A DNA stretch of 64,000 bases from Phormidium tenue FACHB-1052 (lineage in GTDB: Bacteria; Cyanobacteriota; Cyanobacteriia; Phormidesmidales; Phormidesmidaceae). This document shows positions 36,581 through 44,138 of the stretch, piece by piece. The position numbers and the translations under genes are program-made. The stretch covers positions 237,967 through 301,966 of the forward strand of contig NZ_JACJQN010000003.1 of NCBI RefSeq assembly GCF_014696675.1, given 5' to 3'. The number at the start of each line of letters is the position of its first letter. The first letter of the stretch is position 1. The notes under the pieces were generated by a model. That model searched no databases and was not told the origin of the DNA. It saw only the letters and a program-made list of their open reading frames with translations.

Positions 36581-37381
36581 CTAGTCAATGCTGATGGGAG
36601 TGGGGCCGCTGGCAGAACTGGCAGCGGGAGGCACGTTGGTGCGGGCGGTGCGAAACTCGGCATAGAGGCGATCGCGCCAGTCAAAGAAAGCTTTGTATTC
36701 CGGCACATCGGCAATGCCGGGGACGCCCTTGCCACCGATGCCCTCGGGCAACTCCACATACTGGGCCGTGGGAAATTTGAGATACATGGTGGCGGCGGCC
36801 ACGGCGAAGTCAGCCAGGGTAGGCTGGTCGCCCAGCAGGTAGGGACTGGTTTGCAGCATCAGCACCAGGGCTTCAAGATCCTGACGCAGGCCAGCGGTAG
36901 CAACTTTAATATCCTCAGGGCCAAAGCCAACGCCCGTACCGACCAGATTTAGCAGGTCGCCAGGGAGAGCACCCACCAGGCTGCGCAGCGGAGCGGGAGT
37001 AAAGCTAGGCAACAGCGCTGTACGAAAATTGGGGTGCTGCTTAAAGGCACCGACCATCACGACGCGGGCTTTGGGGGCGATCGCCTCGTCGGCCCAACTT
37101 TCTAGCGCTAGGCACAGGCCCTTTTGCTTGGACTCGGTGGGCAGGAGCGCGCGCTCGGGAAAGGCTTTTTCAAGGTGCAGGGCGATCGCAGTGGAGTCGG
37201 GAATCACCTGCTCACCATCCTTGAGCACGGGCACCTGACGCTGACCCGACAGTTGAAATACTTCGACTTGGCCCACGCCGGGGGTAACTTCGACCTTGCG
37301 GTAGGGCACCTGCTTGTAGTCGAGAATCAGGCGAATTTTTTCGGCAAACGAGGAAGATTCAAACTGGTACAGCTCTAGCAT
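36581..37381 (-). CDS. Glutathione S-transferase family protein
   Basis: A 266-residue GST-like protein. N-domain: MLELYQFESSSFAEKIRLIL, then VPYRKVEVTPG, RQVPVLKDGEQVIPDSTAI, with Ser instead of Cys at the active position. The C-domain includes GDQPTLADFAVAAATMYL. It is longer than typical GSTs owing to an insertion around residues 125-160. Co-directional with GlcE and DUF4230 and tightly spaced. Confidence 0.87.
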   Translation of the reverse strand: MLELYQFESSSFAEKIRLILDYKQVPYRKVEVTPGVGQVEVFQLSGQRQVPVLKDGEQVIPDSTAIALHLEKAFPERALLPTESKQKGLCLALESWADEAIAPKARVVMVGAFKQHPNFRTALLPSFTPAPLRSLVGALPGDLLNLVGTGVGFGPEDIKVATAGLRQDLEALVLMLQTSPYLLGDQPTLADFAVAAATMYLKFPTAQYVELPEGIGGKGVPGIADVPEYKAFFDWRDRLYAEFRTARTNVPPAASSASGPTPISID

Positions 37382-37389
37382 GGAAATCC

Positions 37390-38250
37390 TTATTGGCCAG
37401 GTTCTTCAGAGGGCGGACTGGGCACTGGTAAACCCGGTAACACTGTATCGTTATTTGCAGGCGCTGCACAGGCGGAATTAGTCGGCGGCTGGGTGGTGAC
37501 GGTGACGGTTTCAAAGCCTGCGGTGGCTAGGAGCTGTCCGACCGTGATTTCGGCGCGACGGTTGGCTTCGGCCAGCAGATTTTCTTGGCAGGCGGCCTCT
37601 TCAATCTTGACCAGCGCCTCCTGCTGGGCTTTTTCTTGCAGCTCGGGGGCGGTATCGGGGCCAAGGCCCAAAAAGCCGCGGCTGTAGTCAAACACGTTTG
37701 ATTTGCTGAGATCGATTTTGCTGTCGAGAATCTTGGGCGGCGGCAGGGTGATCTGAATTGAGTTATCCCCGCTCACCTGGACGTTGGCGGCGGTGAGTTC
37801 AGCCAGGTCGACCCCGGCCCGCACCTCGCCATAGGCAATGTAGAGCAGATTGGTAGAGCCGATCACGTAACCCGCCAAGGTGCGATCGCTCTTGGTGGGC
37901 ACCACTGCTTCCATGGCAAAAATTGCCGTGGTCAGTTCGCTGGCCCCCCGCAGCTGTTGAACGACGACGGAGCGCACATCTACCTGCGGCTCTGCCGTGG
38001 CCGGGGTGAGCATAATGCGCACCCCTTCAAGAAAGCGATCGCCCGATCGCCAAAAGCCCACCCCGGCCGCAATACCCACCAGCACGGCCCCACCAAGTAG
38101 GGCATTGGAGAGCGATCGCACCCACCGAAAGGGAGTACGACGCGGCGGCACTGGCGCAGGCCAACGTTCTTGCTGAACAGGGGCGCTAGGATCCACATAG
38201 CGCGGCGGCAGCGGGTCGGGCAGCTTGCGATCGGGAGGAGCAGGGCGCAT
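37390..38250 (-). CDS. DUF4230 domain protein, membrane-anchored
   Basis: About 286 residues from ATG at 38250; an upstream frame from 38337 is less likely. A proline-rich cytosolic N-terminus is followed by a transmembrane helix (about residues 54-76: NALLGGAVLVGIAAGVGFW), and then a DUF4230 domain: RGASELTTAIFAMEAVVP, YVIGSTNLLYIAYGEVRAG and ITLPPPKILDSKIDLSKS. It ends with a Pro/Ser-rich tail. Role unknown. Eight bases upstream of the GST, so likely in the same operon. Confidence 0.85.
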   Translation of the reverse strand: MRPAPPDRKLPDPLPPRYVDPSAPVQQERWPAPVPPRRTPFRWVRSLSNALLGGAVLVGIAAGVGFWRSGDRFLEGVRIMLTPATAEPQVDVRSVVVQQLRGASELTTAIFAMEAVVPTKSDRTLAGYVIGSTNLLYIAYGEVRAGVDLAELTAANVQVSGDNSIQITLPPPKILDSKIDLSKSNVFDYSRGFLGLGPDTAPELQEKAQQEALVKIEEAACQENLLAEANRRAEITVGQLLATAGFETVTVTTQPPTNSACAAPANNDTVLPGLPVPSPPSEEPGQ

Positions 38251-38418
38251 GGCGATGGGTGGTAGGCGGGTAAACTCAACCAGTTTGATTGTACTGCACA
38301 CCTGATTGGCTGCCCTTGGTTCATTGTGGCAGCGCAAAAGTGAACAGGTTACAGCAGGGGTAATAGTTGAAGACCGGCCTGTTAGGGCAATCGCACCGCG
38401 AAGGCCCTAACGAAATCG

Positions 38419-38658
38419 TCAAGAGGCCGCTAGCCGAAGATTGGCAATTACCGGCAGCTCTAGCAGAAAGTCTGCGTTGAGGAGTCGCTCTGAGAAAAAG
38501 AGAATCTCCAAATTCTCCACCTCCCCCGATACCGGATTGAGGCGGGCGATCATCTCGTCGCCAATTTCTTCCGACTCCTGCTCAGCATAGGGCGCGCACT
38601 TATTAATGTAGAGAATATCGCCCACCTGGTCGTATTGAAAAACTAGCTTTTCTGCCAT
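38419..38658 (-). CDS. DUF2283 family protein
   Basis: A 79-residue protein. The DUF2283 core is visible: FQYDQVGDILYINKC, then MIARLNPVSGEVENLEILFF. GGAGGA lies 11 bases before the ATG. These small proteins commonly follow a partner gene in cyanobacteria, and here the upstream partner (frameshifted, see 38643-38968) overlaps its start by 16 bases. An antitoxin-like role is speculative. Confidence 0.85.
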   Translation of the reverse strand: MAEKLVFQYDQVGDILYINKCAPYAEQESEEIGDEMIARLNPVSGEVENLEILFFSERLLNADFLLELPVIANLRLAAS

Positions 38659-38968
38659 AGGGTTTTTCCTCCCACCAATTTACAAGCGGTATATGCCGTG
38701 ATCACCCAATGCCTAGATGGCTCGACATCGCTAACAGTCACAACCACCATGTAGCGCCCGGTACGAATCGAGTCAAACCACTTGGAGAATAGTAAGGCGT
38801 TGGGTCGCGATCGCTGCTTCGTACCAGGTCAGGGGTCTCTAGAGTATCGGCTAGCTGCTCCAGGTAGTCAGGCAACGTACCTGGATGACTCGCTGTGATG
38901 TGGGCTTCCCGCTCACCTGACAGTTCTACGGTAACTCCGAAGTATTGACAGTCAAATAAGCGAGTCAT
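38643..38968 (-). pseudogene. Frameshifted DUF2283-partner gene
   Basis: From ATG at 38968 the frame reads MTRLFDCQYFGVTVELSGER, then AHITASHPGTLPDYLEQL and LVRSSDRDP, then slips. Restoring one missing base near 38801-38805 (in a GGG run) gives NALLFSKWFDSIRTGRYMVV and VTVSDVEPSRHWVITAYTAC, ending at a TAG (38643-38645) inside the DUF2283 start. The corrected protein of about 108 residues looks like the small partner usually found before DUF2283: an N-terminal His-x-HP motif and a C-terminal beta strand YMVVVTV followed by WVITAYTA. Either a real frameshift or a sequencing error. Confidence 0.72.
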
Positions 38969-38990
38969 GAATCTATCGTAGCCTCTGCCC

Positions 38991-41498
38991 TTATCGAGGG
39001 TAGTGGGTGCTGGCGGTGAGCACCTCGTACAGCCCCCAGATGGCCATGGGGCGCATGTAGTGGCAGGCGCGGTAGGTGCCCAGGGCAGTGATCGCCTCAG
39101 GGGTGCGAAATTGCAGGCCGTAGGCGTAGATTTGGTGGATGACGGATTCAGCGATCGCCATCGCCTCCTCCGTCTTGCCCATCTGGGCAAAGAACGCCGC
39201 TAGGCCAAAGTTGATGCCAGTCCACACCTCCTGTTGGTGGGTGCTGTCAGGGTCTTCCGGAGAGCCATCCGGTAACACCCCATTGGCAGCCCCGATCGCC
39301 AGTTTCAGCGTCGCCGCGCTAAAGTTTCCCAGCTGCGCCCCCTCAAACTTCTGTTGGGGTGGCCGTTCGTGACTCTGCACCACCTGGTTAAATTTCACAA
39401 AGCAGGCGTCGTAGATGGCGTCGAGGGCCGACAGGGTAAATTCGTCCTCGACCAGATCCGGCAGGCCCAGGTGGCGCACCATGAACTGGCCGCAGAGCTG
39501 GTCAGCCATCACCACATCCGAGCCACTGCCCGTATCCAGTCGGTAGTAGCGACCATTCCACAGTTTGGGGTGGTAGGCCTTGAGGCCGTTGTCGAGCCAG
39601 CGGCGGTACTGGCTGAGCAGAATGGGGGTATTGCCAGGGGCGAGGTTATTGGTGGTTAGGATTTCGCCGATCGCGATCGCCGCCTCCATCGCCCCCAGCC
39701 ACAGCCCACCGCAGTAGGCGCTAATGCCCTTGAGCTGCCAGTCGTCGAAGGTCTGGTCGGGAGCCCCCTCGTTTTCGGGAATGCCGTCGCCGTCGCGATC
39801 GAACTGCTTGAGGTATTGCAGGGTCTCGACCACCGCTGGCCAGCAGTCTTTGAGAAAGTCTACATCCGTCGCCCCGGTGAACTGGTAGGCGCGGTAGACC
39901 TGGAGCACAAAGTCGCTGCCCAGGTCTTTCCAGAGGTTGCAGTCTTGGTAGCTGGTGTAGTTGGTCTGCGCCCAGGGGTACTCGTTCGGGGCACCGAGGT
40001 CGTGGGGTGTCGCGCCCTTGAGCTTGCGAATGGCGGGGGGATTTTCTAGCCCCATGGTGACGTAGTAACCGATGATCCGCCGCCGTTCGTCTTGGGTGGG
40101 AATGGCGCGGGCGAAGGCGCGCAGCACGGCTTTCTCTAGCTCGGGCCACAGCAGCAGGGTGGCGAAACCACCGTAGAGGCGCACATCCAGGCTTTCGTAC
40201 CAGCGGTAGTCGATGCACTCCAGCACCGCAAACTGGCCCACGGGGTCGGCCTCGGTGGCGGCGCTCCACAGGGTGCCGCCGCTGGCCAGGTCGTACAGCT
40301 CGTTGAACAGCGCCATTTTGAACCAGTCGGGCAGGTCAGCACGATCGAGAATCGGCTGCTGCCAGGCCGTGATTTGCTGCTGCCAGGTTTTGTACTCAGT
40401 CAGGGCATCGAAGGCGATCGCCCTAGCATTCCGCCCATCGGTGCCAAAGAAGTCGGTATAGCGGCGGTAGTTGTTTACCCCAGCAGCGAATTCGGTGACG
40501 GGCAGATCCCACGCCAGAGCGACAGGAATCTGGCGAGTTTCGCCGGGTTGCAGGGTGAAGCGCAGGGCGATCGCACAGCCAATCTGCTCTCCCTCCTCCG
40601 CCGGAGAGGTATCCAGCAAATTCATCAGCCGCCCCAGCTTGGCGAACGAATCCCATAGGTCGCGCCCGTCGCCTGCTGGGTTCCAGCGCAGGTCATAGGA
40701 GACTTCTATCGCTGGATCGTCCAGCGTGGCGATGCACCACTGACCGTCACCCTCTTTGGGGTCGCCCTGCCAAGCTCCATCCATCACTAGGGCCTTGAGG
40801 CCATCGGCGTTGATGAACTGGTTGAAGTTGCCGGTGCTTTGGGCGATCGCAGGCACGTAGTCGTAGTAGGGGCTGCCGTCGTCGCGCAGCAGCACCTCAG
40901 GGGATTTTTGCGTATTGGTGAACCAGCCTACTATGTTTTGCCAGCTCACCATGATGCTCAAGGTGATGGGGGCAGTGGTGGGATTGTGAGCCGTCCATTC
41001 AAAAGCGACCACGGGGTAGCTGGCTTCTTTATAGTTATCGGGCCAGATTGGCGAAATCTGTTCGCAGGTAATCTGGGCGCGAAACACATTCTCGTATCGG
41101 TACCAGCTGCGCGGATACAGCGCGTGGTAGCTGCCTGTGGTGCGGGTCTTGTTAGAGGCCGGATACCACGACCAGGACGATAGACTGCCATCCTCGGGCG
41201 GCTGGGTGCTGAGGGCGTAGGCCTGGGTTCTGCCGCCCCCCTGCTCCCAAATGCTGAACTGGCAGCCGGGGAAGCCTTGGAAGACGTGCTCGCCGCCATC
41301 CATATGCCAGAGGTTGAAGTCGCCATTGGGCGATCGCCCCACACAGCCTGCCCCCAGCCCGCCCAGGGGTGCTCCGTGGTCTGGGCCATCGTCAAGGTTG
41401 CTGGCGTAGCGCACAATGTAGTGGTGCTCCCAAGGCTGGCCGAGGGGTCGCTGCCATGCCTGGGATGGAATCTGGGGGAGGGATGGGGTTTCAGTCAT
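38991..41498 (-). CDS. GH116 family beta-glucosidase/glucosylceramidase-like
   Basis: An 835-residue protein with the GBA2/GH116 arrangement: N-terminal beta-sandwich (GAPLGGLGAGCVGRSPNGDF near residue 43, FQGFPGCQFSIW) then an (alpha/alpha)6 barrel. The presumed nucleophile is Glu in FNELYDLASGG (about residue 399) and the acid/base Asp lies in DQTFDDWQLKG (about residue 580), by comparison with GH116. No signal peptide, so it should act in the cytosol, probably on beta-glucosides. No sugar transporter is adjacent. Confidence 0.92.
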   Translation of the reverse strand: MTETPSLPQIPSQAWQRPLGQPWEHHYIVRYASNLDDGPDHGAPLGGLGAGCVGRSPNGDFNLWHMDGGEHVFQGFPGCQFSIWEQGGGRTQAYALSTQPPEDGSLSSWSWYPASNKTRTTGSYHALYPRSWYRYENVFRAQITCEQISPIWPDNYKEASYPVVAFEWTAHNPTTAPITLSIMVSWQNIVGWFTNTQKSPEVLLRDDGSPYYDYVPAIAQSTGNFNQFINADGLKALVMDGAWQGDPKEGDGQWCIATLDDPAIEVSYDLRWNPAGDGRDLWDSFAKLGRLMNLLDTSPAEEGEQIGCAIALRFTLQPGETRQIPVALAWDLPVTEFAAGVNNYRRYTDFFGTDGRNARAIAFDALTEYKTWQQQITAWQQPILDRADLPDWFKMALFNELYDLASGGTLWSAATEADPVGQFAVLECIDYRWYESLDVRLYGGFATLLLWPELEKAVLRAFARAIPTQDERRRIIGYYVTMGLENPPAIRKLKGATPHDLGAPNEYPWAQTNYTSYQDCNLWKDLGSDFVLQVYRAYQFTGATDVDFLKDCWPAVVETLQYLKQFDRDGDGIPENEGAPDQTFDDWQLKGISAYCGGLWLGAMEAAIAIGEILTTNNLAPGNTPILLSQYRRWLDNGLKAYHPKLWNGRYYRLDTGSGSDVVMADQLCGQFMVRHLGLPDLVEDEFTLSALDAIYDACFVKFNQVVQSHERPPQQKFEGAQLGNFSAATLKLAIGAANGVLPDGSPEDPDSTHQQEVWTGINFGLAAFFAQMGKTEEAMAIAESVIHQIYAYGLQFRTPEAITALGTYRACHYMRPMAIWGLYEVLTASTHYPR

Positions 41499-41817
41499 CC
41501 CAAAATATTACCGGAGCGGGTTAGTTTATAGGACATTGCCAAGCTCTCGCTAGATTGGAATCCAGCGATGAATGAGGACTGCGATCGCGGCCTCACCCAC
41601 GGCACCAGGCAACTGGAATTGGTAGCTTCCTTTATTTGTGCATCAATACTCTTGTCACAGACTCGCAGGCTCCGCTCGTCACCGATTTCTCACGCCTTGG
41701 GGGCGCTCAAGCCCACACTCGCTGTCGATCCCTTTAGAATTGGGGAGCTTGAGAGGCGATCGGCACGTCTCCCATGGCATCGAACTCGCCCTTCAAGAAC
41801 AATTGGATAGGTCAACC

Positions 41818-43062
41818 TTGCCCCTTACCCACACCTCTCCCGCTACGCTCGATCTCGACTTTGTCCGGCATCAGTTCCCCGCTTTGGCGGGCGACTGGGT
41901 GTTTTTTGACAATGCTGGCGGCTCACAGATTCTCAAACCCGTAGTCGATCGCATCACCGAATTTCTCTACGAGTCGAATGTGCAGCTGGGGGCGAGCTAC
42001 GCCGTATCGCAGCTCGCGACGGAGCGGGTGGCGGCGGGGGCCAAGGCCATGGCCACGCTGATCAACGCCGCCGACCCGGCGGAGGTGGTGCTCGGTCCTA
42101 GCACCTCGGCGCTGTTGCGGATGCTGGCCCAGTGCTTTCGCCCGACCCTTGAACCGGGCGATGAAATTATCGTCACCAACGCCGACCACGAGGCCAACAT
42201 TAGCCCCTGGGTGGAGCTAGAGCGCGAGGGCATTGTGGTCAAAATCTGGCGGGTCAACCCCACCACCTTTGAACTCGATCTGGCGGATTTAGAAGCACTG
42301 CTGACGCCGCAGACGCGCTTGGTCGCCGTCACCCACACGTCGAATGTGTTGGGCAGTATTCATTCAGTGCGGGCGATCGCCGATCTCGTCCACGCCCACG
42401 GCGCACTGCTTTGCGTCGATGGGGTTGCCTTTGCCCCCCACCGCCGCATTGATGTGCAAGCACTCGATGTCGATTTCTACACCTTTAGCCTCTATAAGGT
42501 CTACGGCCCCCACCTGGCGCTGCTCTACGGCAAAAAAGAGTTGCTGCTGGCCCTACCCAGCTACAACCACTACTTCATTGACGACACGGCCATCCCCTAC
42601 AAGTTTCAGCCGGGGGGCAGCAGCTACGAGCTGAGCTACAGCCTCACGGCGATCACCGAATATTTTGCAGCCTTAGCCCAGCACCACGGACAATCTGGCG
42701 ATGGAGATCCCCTCAATCAGGCCTTTGGTCTCATTCAACAGCATGAAGGAGCGCTCAACGAACGGCTGCTCTCGTTCCTACACAGTCGGCCCGGCGTGCG
42801 CATTATCGGTCGAGACACTGCTGACCCGGCGGAGCGCGTGTCAACCATTTCTTTTGTGGTGGAGGGGGTGAGCAGCGACCACATTCCGCCCCAGCTCGAC
42901 GCCCACAACATTGGCATTCGCTACGGCCATTTCTACGCGCTGCGGCTGATCGAAGACTTGGGGCTGTTGCCCCAGCAAGGGGTGGTGCGGGTCAGCATGG
43001 TGCACTACAACACGCTTGAAGAATGCGATCGCCTAATTGAGCACCTAGCCCACTGTCTATAA
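41818..43062 (+). CDS. Class V aminotransferase, cysteine desulfurase-like
   Basis: About 414 residues if started at TTG 41818; TTG 41803 and a longer open frame from 41638 are alternatives, so the start is uncertain (weak AGGT before 41818). PLP fold type I. FDNAGGSQILKPV, THTSNVLGSIH, CVDGVAFAPHRRIDV and the PLP lysine in FYTFSLYKVYGPHLALLYG are clear, as is the C-terminal VRVSMVHYNT. It fits the cysteine-desulfurase-like (VC1184-type) group rather than SufS/IscS, and no Suf/Isc gene is adjacent. Confidence 0.87.
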   Translation: MPLTHTSPATLDLDFVRHQFPALAGDWVFFDNAGGSQILKPVVDRITEFLYESNVQLGASYAVSQLATERVAAGAKAMATLINAADPAEVVLGPSTSALLRMLAQCFRPTLEPGDEIIVTNADHEANISPWVELEREGIVVKIWRVNPTTFELDLADLEALLTPQTRLVAVTHTSNVLGSIHSVRAIADLVHAHGALLCVDGVAFAPHRRIDVQALDVDFYTFSLYKVYGPHLALLYGKKELLLALPSYNHYFIDDTAIPYKFQPGGSSYELSYSLTAITEYFAALAQHHGQSGDGDPLNQAFGLIQQHEGALNERLLSFLHSRPGVRIIGRDTADPAERVSTISFVVEGVSSDHIPPQLDAHNIGIRYGHFYALRLIEDLGLLPQQGVVRVSMVHYNTLEECDRLIEHLAHCL

Positions 43063-43097
43063 AATCCCCAGCCCCCGCACCTGCTTAAGAATTTGTA

Positions 43098-43141
43098 CTT
43101 AGCTATGTAGCTAAGTTGCAACAAAGCTTATTGCAACTTAG
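43098..43141. repeat. Two overlapping, mutually exclusive hairpins
   Basis: CTTAGCTA-TG-TAGCTAAG (43098-43115) is a perfect inverted repeat, and CTAAGTTGCAA-9-TTGCAACTTAG (43111-43141) is another. They share the CTAAG at 43111-43115, so only one can form at a time. Neither is followed by a T-run. Confidence 0.65.
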
Positions 43142-43235
43142 CCTGTCTCGTTCCTGGGTTGGATCGGGTTCACCGAAGGTAGCGGTAGCCAACGTTCGAG
43201 TCTGCCAAACCGCTGAGGACTAGGGGAAGACAGGC
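43141..43235 (+). ncRNA. Possible structured 5' leader RNA upstream of M23 gene
   Basis: A 95-base segment is closed by GCCTGTCT (43141-43148) with AGACAGGC (43228-43235). Inside, GTTGG (43158-43162) can pair with CCAAC (43189-43193), and AGCGGT in its loop (43181-43186) can pair with ACCGCT (43209-43214), an H-type pseudoknot. It lies about 210 bases before the M23 start. I could not match it to a known riboswitch class; chance pairing is possible. Confidence 0.35.
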
Positions 43236-43442
43236 CTCCACCTTTGTTTGCGGCCTGGCGACGCGGCGGCCATGTTTAATTTGGCGCTGGCAGAATTTTG
43301 ACAGCCAAAAACCGCTTAATTCATGCCTAGCTCACCGTTTCGCGGGGGCGGGCAAAAAACCAATTTGAAAAGTGTCCCACTTCTGAAATCTGGGATAAGC
43401 TAATTGGCGACGTTCGCTGCTCCTCCGATCGCGATTTACACC

Positions 43443-44132
43443 ATGAATTGGCGACTCTGCAATCTCCTCAAACTGACTTCGGCTGCTCAATTCAAACCCG
43501 GCGTGATTAAGACTTTGGTTCGTAGTTTGGCAAGCGGTTGGGGGCAGAGACCTCGCCGTCGAGCCTTGCTCGGGCTAGGGTTGGCCACGGCATTCCTGGT
43601 CTCAGTAGCGGTACCTCGCTCGGTCTCGGTGGCAAATGCCCAAGATCTGACCGCTGCGCTCTGGACTCGGGCCTCGTTTCCGGTCGAAAATTTCCAAACC
43701 TATACCTCCCCCTTCGGCTATCGCAGTGACCCCTACGGCGGTGACTCTCGTTTTCATTACGGCCTTGATCTGGCGGCCCCCAACGGCAGCTACATTCGCA
43801 ACTGGTGGGCGGGCGAAGTGCTGTGGGTCGAGGGCGACGGTGCCTGCGGTACCTCCATGGCGATCAAATCTGGGGAATGGACCCACATCTACTGCCACAT
43901 GCAGGGCCATGTGGAGGGCAGTGGCCAGAACAAAGTCATGGTCGATCGCGACGGCGGCATTCAGCTGCGGGCGGGCCAGGCGATTCCGGCGGGGGCTCGC
44001 ATTGGCCGCGTAGGCATGACGGGTCGCACCACCGGGCCGCACCTGCACTGGGCCCTAAAGTACCAAGACAACTGGGTGGATCCGGCCCTGGTGCTGCGGG
44101 CTATGTATGTTGGCCAGCAGGCGGCGCTGTAG
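43443..44132 (+). CDS. M23 family metallopeptidase
   Basis: From ATG at 43443 the protein is 229 residues (ATG at 43404 gives 242). The N-terminus (RPRRRALLGLGLATAFLV, ending near VANAQ) is a signal/anchor, so it is exported. The LytM domain shows SPFGYRSDP, HYGLDLAA (first zinc His-x3-Asp) and GPHLHW (His-x-His). The linear motif is as in peptidoglycan endopeptidases that cut cross-bridges. The intervening loop has GACGTSMAI rather than YGNxVxI, giving an active-site wall with extra cysteines (DGACGT, YCHMQGH). A pentapeptide-repeat membrane gene follows 6 bases later. Confidence 0.88.
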   Translation: MNWRLCNLLKLTSAAQFKPGVIKTLVRSLASGWGQRPRRRALLGLGLATAFLVSVAVPRSVSVANAQDLTAALWTRASFPVENFQTYTSPFGYRSDPYGGDSRFHYGLDLAAPNGSYIRNWWAGEVLWVEGDGACGTSMAIKSGEWTHIYCHMQGHVEGSGQNKVMVDRDGGIQLRAGQAIPAGARIGRVGMTGRTTGPHLHWALKYQDNWVDPALVLRAMYVGQQAAL

Positions 44133-44138
44133 GGTTCG

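Noticed and set aside
40839..41183. Plus-strand open frame opposite the GH116 gene
   Set aside because: Shadow frame; no recognisable product or ribosome site.
41638..41817. N-terminal extension of the aminotransferase frame
   Set aside because: The extra 60 codons have no family similarity and no ribosome site; the conserved fold starts near 41818.
43141..43235. Possible c-di-AMP (ydaO) or cobalamin riboswitch
   Set aside because: The conserved signatures that I know for those classes are absent, so only an unclassified leader is proposed.
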